NCBI RefSeq assembly: GCF_000003815.2
Contig: NC_049980.1
Coordinates: forward strand, 24,173,808 to 24,237,807
DNA from: Branchiostoma floridae
Lineage: Eukaryota > Chordata > Leptocardii > Amphioxiformes > Branchiostomatidae
Reading direction: 5' to 3'
DNA: 64,000 bases
Under the pieces are notes generated by a model that saw only the letters and a list, made by a program, of their open reading frames with translations, made no database searches and was not told the origin of the DNA. The translations under genes were made by a program, and so were the position numbers. Numbering within the stretch: position 1 is the stretch's first letter; each line of letters opens with the position of its first letter. Below, piece by piece: positions 22,401-34,800 of this stretch.

Positions 22401-25400
22401 CCTGCCAGAGTTCTTTGAAGACAACATGCAGACCTGGATGACAGGATTCCACACCTTACTGAAGCTGGACAACAAGCTGCTTGTAACAGATGTAAGTACT
22501 ATGCATTGCAATATATACAATAACCTTTTACTTATGAAACAAGTTCACTGAGTTTACATATGCATGTCTAAAATCATGCATTTGTAACACAAATGCCTTC
22601 AGTAAAGCCTTATGTTCTAAAATTAGGCATATCCAAGCCTTATGTTCTAATCAATCTTTGTACTGCTAAAAACATTCATCATTTTCCATAACATCTATAT
22701 TTCTCGCCTACTGTTCATGTTATCAGGATGAGGGAGAGGCTGGTCCGTTGGAGCTGATTAAGTCACAGATCTGTGACAACGTTGCGCTGTATGCACAGAA
22801 GTACGATGAGGAGTTCCAGCCGTACCTGCCACAGTTTGTAGATGCCATCTGGCACCTCCTCATTACCACAGGCCAGCAGGTCAAGTATGATCTGGTGAGT
22901 ACAACTGTGGGAGAGAGATTCTTATACCTGGGCTTATCTGTGTAGTGGAGCCAGTTGTTGTATGATATGCGTGTAGAATTATTTTTACTTTAAATTATGT
23001 ATCTCTTTACATATTTTGTCTGACCTTTACCTCTACCCTCTTGACCTCAATGAAAAATGGGATACAGGCCAATATGAGCTTTTCATGAATAAACAAAGAT
23101 TCAAACAAACGATAAAACAGTTACAAGATTTAAGCTTCAATATTTCAAAATATTCATTTGTGAAGGTTCATGTCTCGAATGCTATGAGTTCCTTTCTTAC
23201 TAGATTCACTGGAGTATTTTAATGTATTTTTGCTGAAGTGCATGGAGAGTGAATTCTGTTGATATGAAAAGTTATAATACAAAGGTGTTTCCGTACGCAA
23301 TGTAAATTGCTTATCAGCACTCAACAAGCTTTCTATCAGCTCTCTGATTCTTGTCAATTTGAAAACTGATATATTATAGCTGTTAGTAAGACATATCCTA
23401 TGCTTCCTGCCCAGCTGGTGAGTAATGCCATCGGGTTCCTGGCCTCAGTGTGTGAGCGGCCTCACTACAAACACCTGTTTGAGGATGCTGCCACCATGTC
23501 CTCCATCTGTGAGAAGGTCATCATTCCTAACATGGAGTTCAGAGGTAAGTGGGGAGAGTGATTTTGCTATGTGAAGAATGATCTGAGTTCAGTTATTTGT
23601 GTGACAAAAAGGTCTGTGCAAATGTTGCTGATCAAGCTGGCCTTATGTGATTGGTAGAGTTACATATTTTTCTGACCTAAATGTAGAACTACTTTGATCA
23701 AAATAGATGCATCAAGCTATTTTGCAGGCCAAGGTTGCCTGGTGTCATAGATTTCTATCAAGATTTGCCTTTCTTTGATTCCTTACCTTTCAGGGCAGCA
23801 GTTTTACAGAGGAATATCCATTTTTTGTACATGTATGCTCATCATTAGCACTTACCCAGTCTCTCCAAGCTATGTTACCTGTATTCTGGTAGGCATATGT
23901 ATTGTTCATGTAGTTCCTGCAGTGGATGTAATCAGTAGTACTGTGTCCTCAGATTCTGACCAGGAGCTGTTTGTAGTGCCTACAGTGGATGTGATCAGTA
24001 GTACTGTTTCCTCAGATTCCGATCAGGAGCTGTTTGAGGACGACCCTGAGGAGTACATCCGGCGCGACCTGGAGGGCTCGGACATCGACACGCGGCGCCG
24101 CGCGGCCTGCGACCTGGTGCGGGGACTCTGCAAGTTCTTTGAAGCTCCTGTCACGCAGATCTTCTCAGCCTACGTCGTAGCCATGCTGGCGGTGGGTGCA
24201 TTATGATATTCTGTCAAATCAACCATCAGCAAATGAGAGAATAGTTCAAACAGTAGATGAGAGCTGCATATAAAACTTCTCTGGATAAACTCGATCAGAC
24301 TTATGCTGTGAAGAAACAAGGAAAAATCTGACATGAAATTTCCAAATTGTATTATTTGCTTCTTATTACTTCATATTATTGTGTCATTTTTGATATATCA
24401 ATGCTCAAGATAATTTGAGTAACTTGGTAGATCTTTTTTACTCCCTTCAAATATTTCAGGAGCATGCCAAGAACCCAGCCCAGAACTGGAGAAAGAAGGA
24501 TGCAGCTATCTACCTGGTGACGTCCCTTGCCTCCAAAGCACAGACAGCCAAACTGGGAAGCACTCAGGCCTCTGAGCTGGTCAACCTGACAGACTTCTTC
24601 ACCAGCCACATTGCTACAGAGCTGCAGGCTGCTAATGGTGGGGCATATGATCGGAGATAAGACTGGTGTAGAGTAGTAAATGAGTTGCTGGCTGCTCAGC
24701 TTTTACAATACTGACAAGTATTTTTACCCATTGGCCTTAGTCAATGCAGGGTCGGAACAGTCCTCTGAATCTGAACTCAACTTTTATAACGCCTTTTCAC
24801 GTGTCATTGTCATACTAGCTTCACACATGCTGATTTTATCCCATTGAACTGATTGTCATAACTAATACAACTGCCATATAAAGCTATCTAACAAAGATAC
24901 CCCGTCAGGTTCCATTATGTAATAGTTAGCAAGAAAAAATAGATGTTTGCTCAGTTATATTCTGCATTGATCAGACTGATATGTGTCGTCATAAGACTTC
25001 AAGAGTAACTTCTTATGATTCCTCAGAAGGGTTCTTTTTAGGAGACGATCAGATCACCAGAGATTTTTAAATTTTCCTTTACAGTGAACGAGCACCCTGT
25101 CCTGCGAGCAGATGCCATCAAGTACGTGACCACATTCCGCACACACCTGTCGCACGACCACCTGAAGGCCTGCCTGCCGCTCCTGGTGAACCACCTGAGT
25201 GCAGAGAGCGGTGTCGTGCACACGTACGCAGCACACTGCCTGGAGAGGCTCTTCACCACCAAGGTCAATGGGAAGCCAGTGTGAGTCCTTCGTGAAGTTT
25301 GTTTACTTTCAAGGTTTCAAAGATATTGTACATTCTACAAAGACATTCTGCATTGGACAAAAGGATATTTGGGTGTGGAATGTGCTGATGTTGAAAACTC

Positions 25401-28400
25401 GGTATTCTTTAAGTATAATTTTTTATGGATAGCAAAAGGATAGTGAAGAACATACGTCGATGAAGGTTAGACATGCAGGTAATCAGATACTCGAAAAAGC
25501 AGTTACTCAAGCAACTGGATATGATTTTGGAAATGGTCAGACGTTTCATATAGTGTCCACTATCTTTCATCTGTGACACTGAGGATATCTGGAAGAAGAA
25601 CATATCTATTTAAAGCGCTGCTGTACCTCTTGTTTATAATGACATGACCTTCTCCACTCCCAGTATCACCAAGGCCGATGTGGAGCCCCTGGCAGTGGTC
25701 CTCCTCACCAACCTGTTCAATGCCTTCACCCTGCCTGGGTCCCAAGAGAACGAGTATGTGATGAAGACTGTGCTGAGGACCTTCTCCCTGCTGCAGGAGT
25801 CCAGCATCCCCTTCTTACCTTCACTCTTACCCAAACTCATGGAAAAACTTGCTGCTGTCGCTAAGGTGGGTCTGGTGGCATGAAAATCAATCCTCTAGAT
25901 TCTAGGCTCTACCTGCCCTAATCACACACCAAGATGTGGGTCGGGAAAAGATAAACTACCAAAGCTAGGACATGATGGGATGGGACCACTTGAGTCAGCT
26001 TGAGGTTAAGAATTATAACGTTATTGACTTTATTGAAAAGCACATAACATCCCTGGTGTATGTAAGTTAAAACGTTGGAAAGCTGTGTAGATTATTCTGT
26101 GTGAATTTAAATGGAAACTGATCAATGGACTGTAATAGAAAAAATATATGTGGCTTTTCTGAAAAGATGGTTTACTCTTGAACCATTAGAGTAAGCCATA
26201 ATTCCTTTGAAAGGGCTGTAAGTATGACCACTCTTTCTCATTTACAAATGTCAGTCAACATGAAACCTTTGGATCTTTTTCCAGAACCCCAGTAAGCCCC
26301 ACTTTAACCACTACCTGTTTGAGACCCTGGGCCTGGCCACCAGGATCACCTGTAAGGCTAACCCTGCAGATGTCACCAGCTTTGAGGAGGCTTTCTTCCC
26401 TCCCTTCCAGGAAATGCTGCAGCAGGATGTACAAGGTGAGACTAGACGGGCTTGCAAGTGCACATCATGTGTGTAGCTTAATAATATTACTTGTGCCTGT
26501 AGCTGTATGGTGACTTAGGCACATTGCTTGGACTGGAAAAGACTTGTGGGGATGCCTGACAGCTCAAATTGGAAAAGTCTTACTAACTGGTAGTCTTGAG
26601 TTTACCTCTAGTTTACCTCTGTATCTAAACGGGTAAAAATGTGGAATCTATATCACTTTCCCTGTGCTATATCAGTGATACAAAAAGGAGCCATTCACTA
26701 CTTAATGAAAATATGACCCTTGTATGTTTGCCTCTCCAGAGTTCATCCCGTATGTCTTTCAAATCATGTCTCTGTTGCTGGAGATCCGTGTGGATGGGAT
26801 CCCCGAGTCCTACATGGCCCTGTTCCCCCACCTGCTGATGCCTGTGCTGTGGGAGCGCAGTGGGAACATTCCACCCCTGGTCAGGCTGCTGCAGGCATAC
26901 CTGCAGAAGGGCGCCCAGGCTATCGCAGCTGCAGAGAAAATTGTAGGTATAGACATGAGATATACTAGAGGAGTAGCTGTTGCAGTAGCTTTGTGTCACC
27001 TGCTTAGCTTCCTGCACCTGTGGGACTATGTGCAACAGTAGATGAGAGGGTGGAGAGGGATTTGCACACCCCTTCTTCACCTTCACCTTTGGCAGACAGG
27101 TTGCTAAACCCACCTTGGCAAGTGACTGTTTGCCTGCTCATCTGTCCAAATCAACAGGAGAATCCATATGTGACATATCCTGTAAATCCTTTCAGGAACC
27201 TTTAGTTAAGTTTTGATTTTTGTGTACTGCATGTCACAAAAACCTAACTACTGTATTTTGAGATGCAGGTTTTGTTAGTGCTGAGGTTTGGGATCTTATG
27301 GAATGAGCTGTTAGTCATAAAGTTACATTGTTTTTGCTTCATCCCTTTTTCTGTCAGGAAAAAATTAGCTTGTTACCTCCATGAAATGTCATGGAGGTTA
27401 TATTTTACCCATCGTTTGTGTGTGTGTGTGTCTGTCTGTCAACAAGATAACTCAAGAACGGCTGGATGGATTGGTTTCATACTTGGTGTGTTGGTGGGGT
27501 GCGATGAAAGCTAGAAGTTATTAGATTTTGGGCCCCCTAGCGGCTTCCCTTGGTACTGCAGCGCAACTTCCGGTTTTGCTATCTCGTGTTCTGAACACGC
27601 TATGGTCACGATTTTTGAGTGTTAGATAGCTCTTGTGCTCAGGAATAAGTGACATAAGTTTTGGCCCCCTACCGACTAGGTTTGGGATAGCAGGGGCATT
27701 TTTGTCAAAAACTTCTGAAGAGAATAACTCAAGAAGGGAACAATGGACTTTCATGATTTTTGGTATGTAGGTACCTTAGACAATGTTGTACAAGATAAGA
27801 TACTAATTATGCAAAATAGGAGTAAATTTGCATAATTAATGAGAATATTCTATCATAGCAGTTTTTTCAATGTATCTCTTGTCCCGGACATGATATAGTC
27901 TTGACATTTGGGTGGTAGATAGCTTGCAGTGCCATGACAAAGTGGGGCATACTTCAGCCCCCTAACATGTAATTCGGAACTGCAGGGGCATTTTTGTCAA
28001 GACATTCCAAAGAGGATAACTGCAGAAAGGATTGACGGATCGGCATCATTTTAGGGGTGCAGGTAGCTTAGGCAAAGGTGTTCATAATGATATACATGTT
28101 ATGCAAATGTGGAACTTAATTGCATAATTAATGAGGAAATTGTATAATACCATTATTAGCAATAACTGGACTTCAATAAATGTAACACTTATAAATTATG
28201 ATACATGGAATATAAGCAGATACCAAATATGGTAATGAGGAACTTATTTGCATAATTTATGTAAAAATTGCAAAGCTGCTTTATGTCTAATGATTGGAAT
28301 TTTATACTTATGACATGTGTACGTTAGTCAATGATGAACACCACGCATAAATTATGTTAATGTGTTAGTCAATTGCATGAAATTTACAAAAGCTCTAAAT

Positions 28401-30765
28401 TTTCATGGAGGTATGAGGTCGCCGAACTCTAGTTTACATTTCTATCATGCATCCGTTATGTTGTATGTTTTATCCATTTCTTTCCAGCCCAGCATACTTG
28501 GAGTGTTCCAGAAGCTGATTGCCTCCAAAGCTAATGACCACGAGGGCTTCTACCTTCTTGACAGCCTTATAGAACACATGCCAGAGTGAGTACCTCATTG
28601 GTTCACTACTAACACTCTCTTCATTCTGTGATATATTAGTTTACTAAAAGACTTGGCTACAATAGACTTGGCAATTTTTATAAATGGTAGCAATTATTCC
28701 AAGAATGTGCATTTCAAATGCAGCATAAGCAGAATTGGATGATACAAACAGTTCCATTTTGAAAATGATAGCATGTGCTAAACCATGATGAGTATGATGT
28801 CAAGTGTCTGTTTTCCAGAATGTGTTTGTGAAAGATTGCCCTTTTCTCCTTCCACTTACAGAGCTAGCTTGTCCACCTACATGAAACAGATCTTCCTCCT
28901 GCTGTTCCAGAGACTACAAAGTTCTAAAACAACAAAGTTTATCAAGAGTAGGGCAACATTTTCATTGTCTTTGGTTAAATGATTGGTTACTTGGTTGGGT
29001 TTCCATAGCAGTGGAAGTAACATTGAGCCTTTTCATCTTCTAACACGTTTTATCTAGTGCATGTAGTTAATGTGAGAGATCCTGGCATTGATCTCAAAAA
29101 GCTACTCAAGTGGAAGGATGAAATATTCCTTTCCTATCCTGTACATACACAGTCCCTAAGATATGCTTTCTAAAACAGGTATGTCAATACATGAGCACCA
29201 CTGGGATGAAATTTGCTGTTTTATGCAGTGTATTTGATGCCGATACTGATGGTCTTTTTGGTTTATTTCAGGTTTTCTAGTGTTCATGTGTCTGTTTTCC
29301 ATCAAGTACAGTGCCACATCCTTGGTGCAAATGGTGGATGGCATACAGCCAAAGTAAGACAAAGTTGTGTTTGGACAAGCATGTAGTGGTACACCATAAA
29401 GTCTTGTTCAAGTCTAGTTGCATCAGCTGATAAGATTTATCTATTGCTGTGTACTGGTACATATTGTGGGTATTTCATGTTGTGATTGAATTAGAAAACA
29501 ATGTAAGAACATGTTTTTTCTTCAGACCCATGTTTTGATGGTGTATTTTGCTGCATGAAGCTTTCCTTCCCTTGTAAGCTGCACTGACAGGTGAAAGCTC
29601 CCCTGTTTTCCTCTCCCTCCCCAGGATGTTTGGCATGGTGCTGGAGAAGTTGTTCCTACAGGATGTGCAGAAGGTTTCCGGCCACACGGAGAGGAAAATC
29701 TGTGCTGTTGGCATGACCAAGCTGCTAACAGACTGCCCTGCCATGCTGGGGGAGTACCAGGCCCATTGGTGAGGACTTGTTAGGAGTGTTGTCACCAGAT
29801 GATGTGTGAACACAGTAGCCTTAAAAGTATTGATGGAGCTTTCTTTGTGCACAGTCTCACACTAAAACATTTTAGTATAAATCCTTGGATTGATGTACTA
29901 ACTGAGGAAAGATCATCTAAACTGTTTTCAGTAGTCAAGTTAGTTCTGAGTTACTGATTTAAAGTCCTGTGCAGACTATTTCCCCATGGCATCACGAGTC
30001 TCTTACTTTTCAAGTATGATATGACTATGATTGTCATGCTGCCTTCTTTAGGACACCCCTGCTACAGGCTCTGATTGGTCTGTTTGAACTTCCCGAGGAT
30101 GACAGCGTCCCCGACGACGAGCACTTCATTGAGATAGAAGACACGCCCGGTTACCAGACTGCATACTCCAAACTGGTGTTCTCCGGGAAGAATGACCACG
30201 ATCCCCTCAATGGGGCTGTAGCAGAGCCCAAAATCTTCCTGGCACAGAATTTGCATAAACTTAGTGCAACGTGTACTGGAAAGGTGAGATTGAACACAAA
30301 CAGATCATATGAAGTAATGTGACATATTGAAGTAAGATGCACACACACATGCATACACATGCACACACACATGCACACAAACACAAAAGATGTGTTAACT
30401 CCAGTATACATTAAAAGTATATTTACAGAACAGATATGTTATTTGACCTGCCTTAATGTGCATGGAAGATTTCTTGTCAAAAGGCTTCCTGATGTCTTAA
30501 AAGATCACTCCAGCCATTGAATTGACCAATAGCAAAATGAGAATTGCTCAGTTCTGAGATAAGGGGAAGTTCAACAGTTAAGTTATTGTGTTGTCATATT
30601 ACTTATTAGTCTACATGTACATGTACATGGGTGAAGGAAACTCAGCACAGAAATCTTGTTGTTTTGCCCTTTCAGATTCCTGGTATGATCAGTTCCGGCC
30701 TGGATGCAAAGGCAGCCCAGTACCTGCAGGGGTACCTCCAGGCTGCTAATGTGGCCCTGCAGTAG
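19455..30765 (+). CDS. CSE1L: Exportin-2 / CAS, importin-alpha re-exporter; 21 coding exons
   Basis: CSE1L is a RanGTP-binding karyopherin-beta that returns importin-alpha to the cytoplasm. Coding exons: 19455-19539, 19904-20049, 20466-20567, 21112-21257, 21396-21486, 22037-22144, 22399-22491, 22727-22894, 23415-23544, 24016-24191, 24460-24637, 25085-25280, 25664-25865, 26285-26435, 26740-26942, 28488-28585, 28862-28947, 29272-29353, 29625-29768, 30052-30283, 30676-30765. All phases agree and sum to 2,907 nt (968 aa plus stop); the human protein is 971. The importin-beta N-terminal region ([14 protein letters not shown]) is followed by HEAT-repeat sequence with blocks conserved in the family: [89 protein letters not shown], and the end [14 protein letters not shown]. 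Exon 10 has a duplicated acceptor (23953 or 24016), in frame either way. It sits head to head with the WD40 gene. Confidence 0.97.
21700..21935 (-). mobile_element. tRNA-derived SINE-like repeat
   Basis: Read on the minus strand, AGTTCAAATCCCTGACAGG contains a pol III B-box-like GTTCAAATCC. It is followed by a body that includes a conserved AGGTGTAAAAAAGCACCTGG region and a tail with CACATTGAAGAACCC. A related tail motif (GGGCACGTTAAAGGACCC) occurs at 37515-37535. It lies in CSE1L intron 5. The A box is not evident, so the head is degenerate or truncated. Confidence 0.5.
23910..24035 (+). repeat. 63-bp tandem duplication across a CSE1L splice acceptor
   Basis: Units 23910-23972 and 23973-24035 differ at only a few bases. 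Each holds the end of an intron (TCCTCAG) and the first 20 bases of an exon. The period is 21 codons and the frame stays open through both. Confidence 0.95.
27374..28413. mobile_element. About 1-kb repeat with inverted ends TACCTCCATGAAA
   Basis: The left end TACCTCCATGAAA (27374-27386) and the right end TTTCATGGAGGTA (28401-28413) are exact reverse complements. The interior has repeated modules such as AGGGGCATTTTTGTCAA and AATTGCATAATTAATGAG, and a sentence-like conserved block near AACTCAAGAACGGCTGGATG. No transposase frame is visible. It occupies most of CSE1L intron 15. Confidence 0.75.
30340..30390. repeat. ACACAC/ATGCACAC microsatellite
   Basis: Low-complexity CA-rich tract in the last-but-one CSE1L intron. 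Confidence 0.8.
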
Positions 30766-31857
30766 CAGGACAGGCTAGGGAGGAGCTTACTGTCACTTCG
30801 CCTGTAGCAAGGAAAGTTTGTTGGGTTGACATTCGCAAATCATTCATTATGTATTTCACAAAAACAATGTGATACATGTTAAACGTGCTTTAAGCTGGAA
30901 TCTTTTCCATGTTGTGTAAATATGATAAGCCTTACAACACACCATTTCAGATGAGAAGATGCATTTGTGTGCTAAGCTTTGTAGCAGAACAAACGAGAAG
31001 AACTCCTATCTCACATGTAGTATTAAGTCTTTACTTCACTGTCCTTAAAACTACAAGTAAGGAGAAATAGTATGTCTGATAGCTCCAAGTGTGAAGGCCT
31101 AAGTTTAGAAGAAAAAAAAGATACCAGCTACTCCTCGGTAGGCTTAAACGAAGAAAGTGGTAAATGTCTGTTCTCTCTTATGTTTCAATGAAATTGATGT
31201 TTATGAATCTAAAAGATTTACTTGCAGTCAAACATTTTATACATAGAACAAATCCGTGACTTAAAGTCTGTTCAGTGAGGGATGAGGGAAAGTTGGTCTA
31301 GTAAGGCAAGCCTTACCTTAAAGGTGCACAGAGGACATGCCCTGTACTGTAGCAACAAGATCGGATAAATACTTTGTATCTTTGGTACAGTAGTTATCTG
31401 TATCACTCCCACCTTGTTAGCACAAAAGCTATGAACTATCATGAAAGTAATTTTGAAACAAATTAAAAAGTAATGCTGAAGCATGCGACTTTCGTATCAT
31501 GTCTTTAATATTGGGAATACACAATTCAGTTCAAAGTATGACTTGTTTTACAGAAAGTATCACTCCTTATGAAAGCCTCACATAGTTGAATGTTACAGTC
31601 TATATGACTCTGGCAAACATGTCTACAGAAGTATAGTTCAAGATATGTTGGGCGTTACATAGAAACTATGAAATGAAATGTCCTTGATTACATGTAAGGT
31701 TTTCAAGAGACTATACATTTGATATGGCATAACTTCTTCCATGAATATGATTTTCTTCTGTAGACATGATTACTTCCTAGAATCTCCATGATAACAAAGA
31801 TGCTAAACCCTGTCTTTAACATATTTTGAAGACATTTGTTATGAATAGATGTTGTAG
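30766..31857. other. Tail-to-tail interval, 3' UTRs of CSE1L and the MSP130-like gene
   Basis: This lies between the CSE1L stop and the stop codon of the minus-strand MSP130-like gene. It must hold both 3' UTRs. I see no perfect AATAAA just after CSE1L, only weak variants, and no other gene. Confidence 0.5.
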
Positions 31858-34800
31858 TTAGCCACTGATGACCAGGAGACACAGAATGGTGGTCAGTCCC
31901 AGATACAGGTCAGGTGTTTTGGTGCTGGCCTGTAGAAAAACATAAGATACATCATTTGTGTGCAGAGCACTGGTTCGACCCACAAGTTTTACCAGTACCA
32001 AGTCTACAGGAAGGATAAAAACATTGAGATTTAAGTGATACATGTATTCCCTTACAAAGCAAAGAGGATCAACATTAAACGTGAAATATTGAATACGGCC
32101 CAACTAAGCCTTGGTAGTTCACAGGATGTTCTAAAACATTTTGATACGATTTTATTACAAATGTCTGTCAGACAGGCGTCTTACGCATAACCAGGTACAT
32201 GTACTCTATACCAATATCATCTTTCCACTTGAAAGTTACCATGTTTTTATACATTTGTATGTATTACGAATCACAACCGGACAACCCCAATAAAATCAGA
32301 TAAGGTATTATATGTACAGTATGACGTGTAAGATGTTACATACTTTGGCGGTCACCACCGATTCCATCACCTCGTATACAGACACAGTCCCACTGGACGT
32401 CCCCGCCACCAGAAGGAGAGGCGTGCCGTTAGGACTCCTGTCCCCGGGAACAAAGCTGCAGTAAAGACGGACATACAGACATTGTCAAAGTCAAATACCA
32501 GAGGAGGAACAAAGCTGAGGAAATATTTTGAGCCATGTACGCATTTGTGTCGACTTAACATCCAGTGTATCAAGCGGACGCGATCCCATTGCAAGATAAC
32601 ATTTCAGTAGACAGAGATGTGCATAGTTACTATGGTACATGTATATCACTGTAGAAAATAGAATACATGTATCACCTCATGTCCTCCGGGTCCATGTCTC
32701 CGACCTGCCTGGCCCGGTACGCCTCCTCCCAGGTCAGGTCCGCCCTGCCTCCCCAGTACACGCTCTGGAAAGTGGGCGTTATTTGCTCCCCGGTGTCAAG
32801 AGAGTAGATAAAGACGGACCCTGTCTTCTGAGCGCTGATGAAGATAATTGTTTGGTTCCCAATGCGACCCACAGTCAGTGACTGAGGCTCCGGTCCCTAC
32901 AAATACATCATCATGATAGTAGTTATGTAAAATAGACAATGCCATGGTGTCGGAGTGCTAAACGAGCCTATGAAGAAAACACCGCCATGTGTTGAATATG
33001 AAAAGTTGGGTCCACTTTATATCGATGTGGATCGTAAGAGCATATACAATGAAGAGGAAAGCCATGGGCAAGACGAAAGCGAACCGAACTAACCCTCTTG
33101 CATGATCTGTCGTCGAACTCGTCAGTTGGTGTTTCATCTGGCTTATCGTCGTACCGTGAGTTGAAGATCTCCGGGTAGAACTTCGCCTCCATTCTCTCCA
33201 GGTCGTCTCCGCTGTCCCACACCAAGCTCAGGTCGTCCGCCCGGAAAATGGACACACCCCGTCCTCCGAACGCGTGCAGCCGGTAGAGTTTGGACGGTTC
33301 TGTAGGGTCCAAGCCGTCAGCGGAGCTGAACCTCAGGCAGCCTGAAATCGAGACAAATGTTTATTTTGCAGCCGTTTGATTGCCACATGGACGAAGCTTT
33401 CGTCAAATACAACTAGTAGGAGGCGAGTGATAATGCGCCAAACATCACCAGGCAATGACTTTTGGAAGCCCTGAAACACCCGCACGGCTGCCATACACAT
33501 TTACTATATTCCCCCAATATAATATCTTGCAATGTCCCTTCGGCTTTAGGCATGTAGATGTATACAAAAAAAGTGTAATCTTTAATACAACTGTATGTTT
33601 TATTCGGCTTACCTAACTCGGGGTCTTCGCTTAGAGCTTCTCTCAGTCTTTCCGACGGAAAAGAGGATGAGAGAAGATCCACTGAAACCAAGAATGAGAT
33701 CCCTGTTAGTAACTTAAAAGTTAGATTCTCCCCCCTATGCACCAGTCAAGGAAATGGATAACAAGATAAACTGTTCAGTAAACAATCTTTCATCTGGGAA
33801 TGTTTGTCACCCATAGGGTGATCCGAAGTGTAGGAATAGAAAAAGAAGAACTTTTTACTAATTAACTTACTTTTATAGATGTCTTTCCCTTTCAGTTGTT
33901 CGTCATACGACACGTTCTGAAAAAACACCTTGGTAGGAGCGCCTTCATTGGCTGTCACGATGTAGCCCGTGTCGCCGTGCAGGAAATATGATATGGCGTC
34001 CGGTTGTCGAAGGCCATATATCGGCCAGTTGCGAAAGCGGATTCCTGTCAAATACAGTAGATACAACATACAAGTGCACAATGTAATCTGTCTTTGTTTA
34101 CTGTGACAAGTCAGCGATATGTATCAAAGATGTTTGCCTCTGGATAGCCTTCTCACTCAGTCCGTGGGCAACAATGTACCCGTTTTCTACGTTTCCTACT
34201 CAATGGGGTGGAAACCATTCCGGCATTAAATATGTAATTATATAAAAAAACACAGGAAGTTAACACAGGAAACATCCTTTATGTGGCAACAGCAAAAGAT
34301 AAATGAATATGTAGACCCAGCTAGAGAGCAAAAATGATCCACCCTCTCTTTCTTCCAGTTAATAGCTAATAGCTTTATGTTTCACCCTTTCGTAATTACT
34401 AAGTTACATACACATACATACGCCATTACATACATGCATACTACATACATACACCCACTCCCCTCACACAGAGGGAGAGACAGAAACATCCTTTCAAACA
34501 GACGCACATACAGCACATATATACATTAATTCATGTATACATACATCCTTACAATTACACACCGTACCTCCATCATCGTCACTTGCATCTAATGATGACA
34601 CGCCCCAGTACTTTGTTCCCAGTGGATAGATGTTGTCAAATGTAGCTGTAGCCATGTCTAAAACGGCAATGGCGTTGTTGGTCTGTACATATGAATAAAG
34701 AGAATGTGATAGGCGGAAGGATTACTTGCTATGAATGCATGAGAGGAGAAATTTAAATTATGTAGCATTTTTTAATTGATAACAAGGCCAAAACAGATTG

